Positions 58,050-64,000 of a DNA stretch of 64,000 nucleotides are shown here, piece by piece (the first letter of the stretch is position 1; every line of letters starts with the position of its first letter). The DNA comes from Scilla litardierei (lineage: Eukaryota; Streptophyta; Magnoliopsida; Asparagales; Asparagaceae): the NCBI GenBank assembly GCA_030789695.1, contig CM061139.1:9997878-10061877 (forward strand). Reading direction: 5' to 3'. The position numbers and the translations under genes were made by a program. A model generated the notes under the pieces. It did not search any database, had not been told where the DNA came from, and was given only the letters and a program-made list of their open reading frames with translations.

Positions 58050-59925
58050 CTGGGAGAAGCAGAATGTTGTGGAGTCAGCACCTATCGAGGGCGAAGCTCG
58101 TAAGCTTGCCCCGGAGTTTGAGAAGTCTATCGGGGCGAAGCTTGTAAGCTTGCCCCAGAGTTGAGGGAGGAGAGGGTGCGAGCCGTCGCTCGTTTCTTAA
58201 CCCACCGAAGATCTACCGAGGGCAAAGCTCGTCAGCCTGCCCTAGAGTTGAAGGAGGGGAGGGTGCAAGCTGTCGCTCGTTCCTTGACCAAACCATGACA
58301 CTATCAAGGGAGAAGATGTCAAGCTTGCCCCGGAGTTGAGGGAGGGGAGGGTGCCAGCCGTAGCTTGTTCCTTAAACCACCGACGATCTATCGAGGGTGA
58401 AGCTCGTCAGCCTGCCCCAGAGTTGAGAGAGGTAAGGGTGTGAGCCGTAGCTCGGTCCTTAACCCACCCTGCACCTATCGAGGGCGAAGCTCATAGTCTT
58501 GTCACAGAGTTGAGGGAGGGGATGGTGTGATTCGTCACTCATTCCTTGACCCACCCGGTGACACTATCGAGGGCGAAGCTGTCAACCTTGTCCCAGAGCA
58601 GAGGGAGTGGAGGATGCAAGCCGTAGCTTGTTTCTTAACCCACCGACGATCTATCGAGGGTGAAGCTCGTCAGCCTGCTCTGGAGTTGAGGGATGGGAGG
58701 GTGCGAGCTGCAGCTTAGTTCTTAACCCACCTGGCACCTATCGAGGGCAAAGCTCGTAGGCTTGCCCTAGAGTTGAGGGAGGGGAGGGTGAGAGCCATCG
58801 CATGTTCCTTGACCCCCCCAACAGTGACACTATTAAGGGCAAAGCTATCAAGCTTGCCCCAGAGTTGAAGGAGGGGAGGGTGCAAGCCGTAGCTTGCTCC
58901 TTAACCCACCGGTCGATTTATCGAGGGAGAAGCTCATCAGCCTACCCCAGAGTTGAGGGAGGAAAGGGTGTGAGCTGTAGCTCATTCCTTAACCCACCGG
59001 CGATCTATCGAGGGCAAAGCTCGTCAACCTGCCCCGGAGTTGAGGGAGGGGAGGGTTCAAGCCGTAGCTCGGTCCTTAACCCACCCGACGCATGTCGAGG
59101 GCAAAGCTCGTAGGCTTGCCCCGGAGTTGAGGGATGGGAGGGTGAAAGCCGTCGCTCGTTCATGGACCCACCCGGTGACACTATTGAGGACGAAGCTATC
59201 AAGCTTGTCCTGGAGTTGAGGGAGGGGAGGGTGCAAGTCGTAGCTCGTTCCTTAACCCACCGGCGATCTATCAAGGGAGAAGCTTGTCAGTCTGCCCCGG
59301 AGTTAAGGGATGGGAGGGTGCGAGCCGTAATTCGGTCCTTAACCCACCCGGTCCTTATCGAGGGCAAAGCTCGTAGGCTTGCCCCGGAGTTGAGGGAGGG
59401 GAGGGTGAGAGCCGTCGCTCGTTCCATGACCCCCCCCCCCCCCCCACGACACTATCGAGGGTGCCAGAGTTGAAGGAGGGGAGGGTGCGAGCCATAGCTC
59501 GCTCCTTAACCCATCGGGCGATCTATCGAGGGTGAAGCTCGTCAGCCTGCCCCTGAGTTGGGGGAGAGGGTGCGAGCCGTTGCTCGTTCCTTGATCCACT
59601 CGGTGACACTATCGAGGGGGAAGCTGTCAAGCTTGCCTCAGATTTAAGGGTGGGGAGAGTACGAATCGTAGCTCGTTCCTTAACCCACTGGGCGATCTAT
59701 CGAAGGTGAAGCTTGTTAGCCTGCCCTGGAGTTGTGGGAGGGGAGGGTGCGATCCGTCGCTCGTTTCTTGACCCACCTGGTGACACTATCGAGGGCGAAG
59801 TTGTCAAGCTTTCCCCAGAGTTGAGGGAGGGGAGGGTGCAAGCTGTAGCTTGTTCCTTAACCCACCAGGTGATCTATCGAGGGAAAAGCTGGTCAGCCTG
59901 CCCTGTAGTTTGAGAATGTTTGAGT
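58050..59925 (-). repeat. Tandem array with higher-order structure in T
   Basis: About 22 units of roughly 88 bp (CTATCGAGGGCGAAGCTCG... GCCCCGGAGTTGAGGGAGG...). Three unit types, recognisable by their starts (GATCTATCG, CACCTATCG, GACACTATCG), follow one another, giving a higher-order period near 264 bp for much of the array. Units at the right end alternate only two types. Open frames through it shift phase because the unit is not a multiple of three; no protein is proposed. Confidence 0.85.
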
Positions 59926-60165
59926 AGAGCTGAAATTTCCAAATGGAGATGGCGATATTTGAGAATATGCATAGAAAATGGTAGTTATATTTACGAAACC
60001 ATCGACAATATTTAAGTAAAGGCTTATTGTTCCTGTAGCGGGCCAGCTTGCTGCCTTCCCTGGTTGATCGTCGACGTCCCCTTGATTGTTGCCGAGTTCG
60101 ACCAGCTGGGCTTGCACGGGCTCTTTGTGTTTGGCTCCCTCATGCTCGGGTCTGACGTAGCAGCT

Positions 60166-60713
60166 CTAGGACAGTATCTGGAACTTGATCATTTGGTGCA
60201 GCAGTGAAGGGAGAGCTTCGATGGTGGTCATGTACGGCCGCCCGATGATGCCATTGTACGCAGATGTGATGTCGATGACAACGAATTGTGTCATCCGAGT
60301 GACAATTCTCGGCTCTTCCCCCAAAGACATCGACATGGTGATGACTCTGACGATGGAAACCGAGTGGCCGGTGAAGCCGACAATCGGACCCATGCATTGC
60401 CTCAGATCTGCTTGCCTCAGCCCCATCTTCTCGATCATCGACATAAAAGAATGTCGCATGAGCTTCCGGTGTCGATCAAGAGATGGCTGACTATGGCCGT
60501 TCCAATATGGGCTTCAATGACGATGGCGTCATCATATGGTAATTCGACCCCCTTCAGGTCGTCATCCGAGAAAGAGATGGGGGGTCGAGCTACTCTCCTT
60601 CGCTTAGCTTCATTGCCCACACCCGTCGTCATCACCTGTCGAGCATATACCTTCCTGGCCGAGGCCAACACGCCACCCGAGGATGGACCTCTGTAGATCA
60701 CATCTATGCGCAT
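60166..60713 (-). pseudogene. Aspartic protease of element T
   Basis: Minus-strand frames 60435-60713 and 60166-60459. The first has AKRRRVARPPISFSDDDL, VELPYDDAIVIEAHIG and the active site LLIDTGSSCDIL. The second, one frame away, continues RHSFMSMIEKMGL and ends with IGRPYMTTIEALPS, the usual end of a Tat/Athila protease. One frameshift near 60450 separates them. Downstream only about 100 codons of unrecognised sequence precede the tandem repeats; RT is missing. Confidence 0.85.
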
Positions 60714-60789
60714 GACCGCTCTGGGCTAGCGAGGGGCGTCTTGCTCGGTGTTTTGGTTTGGCCAATGCACTCCCGGGGGGCGCTCTCTC

Positions 60790-60890
60790 ATCGCGAGTCT
60801 ATCTGCTCCCCTCAACAAAGCCTTGGAGATGGCCCTCCTGAATCAGTTGTTTGATATCCCTCTTCAGAGTAAAACACTCGTCGGTATCAT
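60790..60890 (-). pseudogene. Gag C-terminus of element T, truncated by LTR I
   Basis: Minus strand reads NDTDECFTLKRDIKQLIQEG, then HLQGFV, the tail of a Tat-type zinc-knuckle region (…TDEC-LK-IE-LI-G-L—F). A TAG follows GSR. The upstream part is cut where LTR I begins at 60891. Confidence 0.72.
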
Positions 60891-61290
60891 TGTTGAGTAT
60901 TGATTCCCCGGATTTGGTTTTGGATGATGAGCAAATATAAATATCGTGTACTAACTGTTTGTGAGCGTAGTTATGGAGATCATCACCAAAAGAATACGTA
61001 TATCAAAAGCGACGTCTCAAGACTTCTCAATACGCGTGATCGTGTGCCTGAAGCTTCGTTGAAGCTCAAGGAGCTATATTGAAGTCAAGAAGAATGAAGA
61101 TTGAAGCTTCGAAGACGGTTTGTCATGTATTATTTATTGTCTTCTAGCTTCATAGATTAGAATGTTAAGCCTTGAGTAGGACTTACATTATTATCTTCAT
61201 TTCGCTCATATCTTAGAGCTAGGAATATCATAGAAGCCATTAGAAACTTTCCCGAAGCTTATCGCTTCTTCCCTCGGCTTCTAGTGCATC

Positions 61291-61820
61291 TTAGTTGGTT
61301 CAAGTAGAGTCACCAACCGACTAGATGACGATCTAGTCGGTCGGTAACTCTTCATGAACCGACTACATGTCCTAACTCATTTCAGCTCATTCCATGTTGA
61401 TCAATTAGTTGGTCAAAGAAGGTTCACCGACCGACTAGATGACGATCTAGTTGGTTAGGAATCCTTCTCTGACCGACTAGTTATCATTGCCTCTGTACAG
61501 CCTGAGTTACTGTTTACAGTTAGTCGGTCAAAGAACGTTTGTCGACCGACTAGTTGATAAACTAGTCGGTTGGAATTTGTTCTTAGACCGACTAGTGTAA
61601 CTTGTATTCAACTACTTGATTTCATCTCTTAGTCGGTCAAAGAACGCTCACCGACCGACTAGTTGGCAAACTTGTCAGTTGGCAAGTCTTCTTAGACCGA
61701 CTAGTTCATGTTGCCTGAAAATCACTCTTTTGGCTGTCGAGCTGTTAGTCGGTCCATGTTGAATCACCGACCGACTAGTTGATGAACTAGTCGGTCAGTG
61801 ATCCTTCTTAGATCGACTAG
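61291..61820 (+). promoter_or_regulatory. AGTCGGTC hairpin array in U3 of I
   Basis: Five units of about 105 bp, each with inverted pairs TAGTCGGTC...GACCGACTA joined by a short spacer. The unit at 61505-61595 aligns with the reverse complement of 13762-13851 in element B at about 85% with one gap, including the spacer AGTTACTGTTTAC. Confidence 0.8.
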
Positions 61821-61884
61821 TCTACTTCAGAATAGATCCGTTGGAGCATTAATTGAAACGTTTTTACCTCTCTCTCCTCCATCT

Positions 61885-61892
61885 TATATATA
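61885..61892 (+). promoter_or_regulatory. TATA box of LTR I
   Basis: TATATATA in ATCTTATATATACATGGAGG, 65 bp after the array. Confidence 0.65.
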
Positions 61893-62223
61893 CATGGAGG
61901 GGGTTCTTTCATAGGATCGAAGGCTGATCTTTTGAGATATTTGAGAATCAAAGAGGAGCCATTAAACTCCATTCCTAAGCTCTCTCTTCCTCACTAGAAT
62001 CTCTCTCTCACTCTTATTTCAAAAGAGAGATTCATTGATTGTGAGCCTTCCAACCAAGGAGCTTGAATCAAGGTCACCATCTCCACCCTAGACCTCCATT
62101 GCTGGTCATCTTCTTGGAGCTAGGGTTTGGTGACATCTTCTTCCCCAAAATCCATCTTTGCCATAATTTGGTAAGTTATACTCAAGGCATATGATTTTGT
62201 GGTAAGTGTTGCATATTTCATTT

Positions 62224-62375
62224 CAATTGTTATTTGAATTGTATCTCTCGGTTGTGAGAGATGGTGTGATCCCGGTTTGTGGGAGTCACCTGTCATTTGT
62301 ATGATTTGGTCTTGTGAAGGTTTATTCACAAGAATTTCATAGTGCTAAATCTTGAGTTAGGGTTTCTAACTCAAG
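62224..62375 (+). ncRNA. Hairpin ladder in the leader of I
   Basis: CAATT/AATTG (62224-62241), ATCTCTC-GGTTGT-GAGAGAT (62243-62262), GGTG..TCCC-GGTTTGT-GGGA..CACC (62263-62290), CTTGTGAA-GGTTTA-TTCACAAG (62311-62332), CTTGAGTTAG-GGTTT-CTAACTCAAG (62351-62375). The last four loops all start GGTT while the stems are unrelated. Confidence 0.65.
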
Positions 62376-62541
62376 TATCCGGAGGGGATCCGGGTGGTTG
62401 GGACGTAGGATCACCGGGAACAAGTCGGGGAGAGTTGGGTGGATCCGAACCTGTTACATGCTTTGTTTGCGTTTGTTAATTCTTGTTGCTTGTTGTTTAT
62501 TCCACATTTTCGTTTGTTTCTTGCACAATAATTAGGAATAA

Positions 62542-64000
62542 TGTCACGCCCCGCTTCCCTAAAATGGAGGCGAGACATGAAAAGGTCCGCACGAGAGTGG
62601 AGCTGTGAAGCCCCAAACCCGATAAGCGTCAATAAAACATAAGCAGGTCCCTGTAACCACAAACGGAACAACAATAATAACACAAGGAGAGACAGAAATA
62701 AAATTCTCATATCTCATAAATGTCCAACATGAAAAATTAAGTTCAACATCCAGAAAAGCCACCAGGCTAAAAGAAAGAGTCTAAAGGCCCAGAACAAGGC
62801 CAACAAAAGCAACAACGTAACAAGGTATATGTGCTACGCACCGACAACAAAATAGCAGTCTAAACAAAAGGGAAAACACAACGAAGACACTAGGACTGAT
62901 CCCGATTGTCCACGTACTCCCCGTCAAACACAAGCTCGGGCTCGGCGTCAGCAAACACCTCGTCCTCAATAAGGTACTCAGGCTCCGGATCTAACATGTG
63001 TCACCCAAAAGAGTAAAGGGGCACATGTCAGCAAGTCTAAAAGACTTGGGCAAGGAAACTGAAAGTAAGGCAACTAGCAACCTAGCAGTTATAGTATGCA
63101 TGACATGGTAGTTATAGCATGAGTGCACAAGCAAGACATGGCGAGACAATAAGTACAAGAGAACAATTATCGAGACAAGACAAGAGTAGCCAAGCTACTA
63201 ACAATCTCAATCATTTCACTAGTCACGTTTCAAGTTGTTTGTAGATGTTTACGCCTTACAGCTGAATGGTTTGGCATTCACGCTGATTGGCCGCTTAACA
63301 ACTACCCCCAAACCCAGAGTTTACGCCTTACCACTGCAGTTGCTGATCGGGCAGACTCACAGTTGATTGGCCGCTTAACTCTTACCCCCATTACCCACAT
63401 GTAAACGAGCCAGGGTCCCCGCACACGAGCTCAGTAAATGAGCCAGGGTTGCCCCGCACAGGAGCTCGCATTCTAGTTCACGATTCATAAGCATTTGGCG
63501 TAGGGGTGCACCTAGCCGGAAACAAGTAGTTCGGGCATTGGCTATCAACCAACACATGGCCCGCTTCTGGAACACGAGCCAGGAACACAAGCATTGTAGC
63601 GAAGCTACGCAATCATGGAAACACTTAAAGAATGCAATGACATGACAATTAATTTGCGTACCGTTAATGGAAATTTAAAATGACATGGTAATTGTGCAAC
63701 ATGATAAATGTCGGATCTAGCTTCGTTGTCAAGCTAGTTCCTAAATTTGCGCCTAGGCGAGTATCATTTCGTCGCCTAGTCTCTTTTACGCCTACAACAA
63801 GCAAATGGCCTAAAACATGGCCTAAACCCTAAGTGGCAAGTTTGACTTGCCTAGCACCGAGGATGACGATCGACGAGGGTTCTTCTCACGGATGCTAATC
63901 TACGGGGAAGTCGCTGTTATGGAGAAACAATCATCAAAACAACATCCATTTCATTAGGGTTTCATAAAAAACACCACGGGTTATGAAAACATTAAGAGAT
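62542..64000 (-). repeat. Chromovirus LTR E (partial, continues past the window)
   Basis: TGTCACGCCCCGCTTCCC and following wording match the B LTR closely. It contains the acidic frame (62890-62997), two minisatellite units (63245-63390), a three-hairpin block (hairpin 1 at 63713-63741, one stem mismatch region) and the start of the leader. Inserted in LTR I. Confidence 0.85.
62890..62997 (-). CDS. LTR short acidic frame, E copy
   Basis: MLDPEPEYLIEDEVFADAEP, then ELVFDGEYVDNRDQS and stop, 35 aa. Open, unlike the frameshifted copies in the closely related B LTRs. Confidence 0.55.
   Translation of the reverse strand: MLDPEPEYLIEDEVFADAEPELVFDGEYVDNRDQS

Larger units (their letters stand above)
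24477..60890 (-). mobile_element. Element T: Tat-like Ty3/gypsy element with antisense extra ORF
   Basis: Minus-strand element whose parts are scattered by later insertions: 3' LTR 24477-25492, polypurine tract, an antisense (plus-strand) extra ORF from 25929 to 57834, a tandem-repeat block 58050-59925, then protease and Gag C-terminus on the minus strand up to 60890. The Gag wording (NNDTDECFTLKRDIKQLI) and the antisense ORF between pol and 3' LTR are typical of Tat-type gypsy elements such as Grande. RT, RNase H and integrase are absent; the tandem repeats stand in their place. The 5' part lies beyond LTR I or the window edge. Confidence 0.75.
60891..62541 (+). repeat. Ty1/copia LTR I (SIRE/Tork-like), right end not reached
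   Basis: TGTTGAGTATTGATTCCCCG at the point where the Gag of T breaks. A word array (61291-61820) precedes a TATA box (61885-61892). The region near 62400 (GGACGTAGGATCACCGGG...CCGAACC) is typical of copia LTR leaders. Element E interrupts at 62542, so no PBS is seen. Confidence 0.6.

Noticed and set aside
60185..60696. Plus-strand frames of 100-136 aa opposite the T protease
   Set aside because: Shadows of the minus-strand protease, whose DTGSS active site and IGRPYM end are recognisable.
61291..61820. Subterminal repeats of a CACTA-type DNA transposon
   Set aside because: No CACTA termini or transposase were seen; the array lies between an LTR start and a TATA box.

Overview
This window reads as nuclear, repeat-rich DNA of a flowering plant. 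I found no intact host gene and no rRNA, tRNA or CRISPR locus. Almost everything can be assigned to LTR retrotransposons, most nested inside one another and most unable to move by themselves. Support comes from paired LTRs, four perfect 5-bp target-site duplications (AAGTA, TCTGC, GTTGG, ACCAC), primer-binding sites, polypurine tracts and recognisable Gag, protease, RT, RNase H and integrase pieces.

Layout. 1-7811: element A, a minus-strand Ty3/gypsy chromovirus (Tekay/Del-like chromodomain) with a wrecked pol. 7812-8973: unassigned. 8974-10915: Ty1/copia LTR M with a PBS, cut off by an old LTR H (about 10916-11828 and 20732-20824). 11829-20726: young element B inserted in H. 20825-22259: retroelement debris and copia-like LTR J. 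22260-24476: degenerate chromovirus LTR K. 24477-60890 and beyond: element T, a minus-strand Tat-like gypsy element with a 3' LTR, an antisense extra ORF (Transposase_28 type) with its own TATA box, a tandem-repeat block, and Gag/protease remnants. T is split by element C (26100-43559, itself split by element F, 35536-43413), by LTRs L and G (about 44530-47700), by element D (48193-57262) and by copia LTR I (from 60891). I is cut by chromovirus LTR E (from 62542).

A, B, C, D, E, K and probably H are one chromovirus lineage whose pol erodes from copy to copy. A keeps a Gag zinc-knuckle region, protease and an RT-less pol. B keeps only zinc knuckles and a protease stub. C and D keep no coding sequence, only a shared 3-kb AT-rich cargo. 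Their 2.4-3.2 kb LTRs carry features I cannot match to anything described: a short acidic reading frame kept in five subfamilies, and three consecutive hairpins, the first with covarying stems and a near-constant loop.

Two further signals stand out. Many LTRs of unrelated families carry, just upstream of their TATA box, an array of a short and usually palindromic word. One such module (AGTCGGTC...GACCGACT) is clearly homologous between gypsy element B and copia LTR I, in the same orientation relative to transcription. Downstream of the TATA box, several LTRs carry ladders of stem-loops with a constant loop on unrelated stems, clearest in F (five loops related to CCCAATCTCTTGCAAA). Both were read by eye and need alignment and folding software to confirm.
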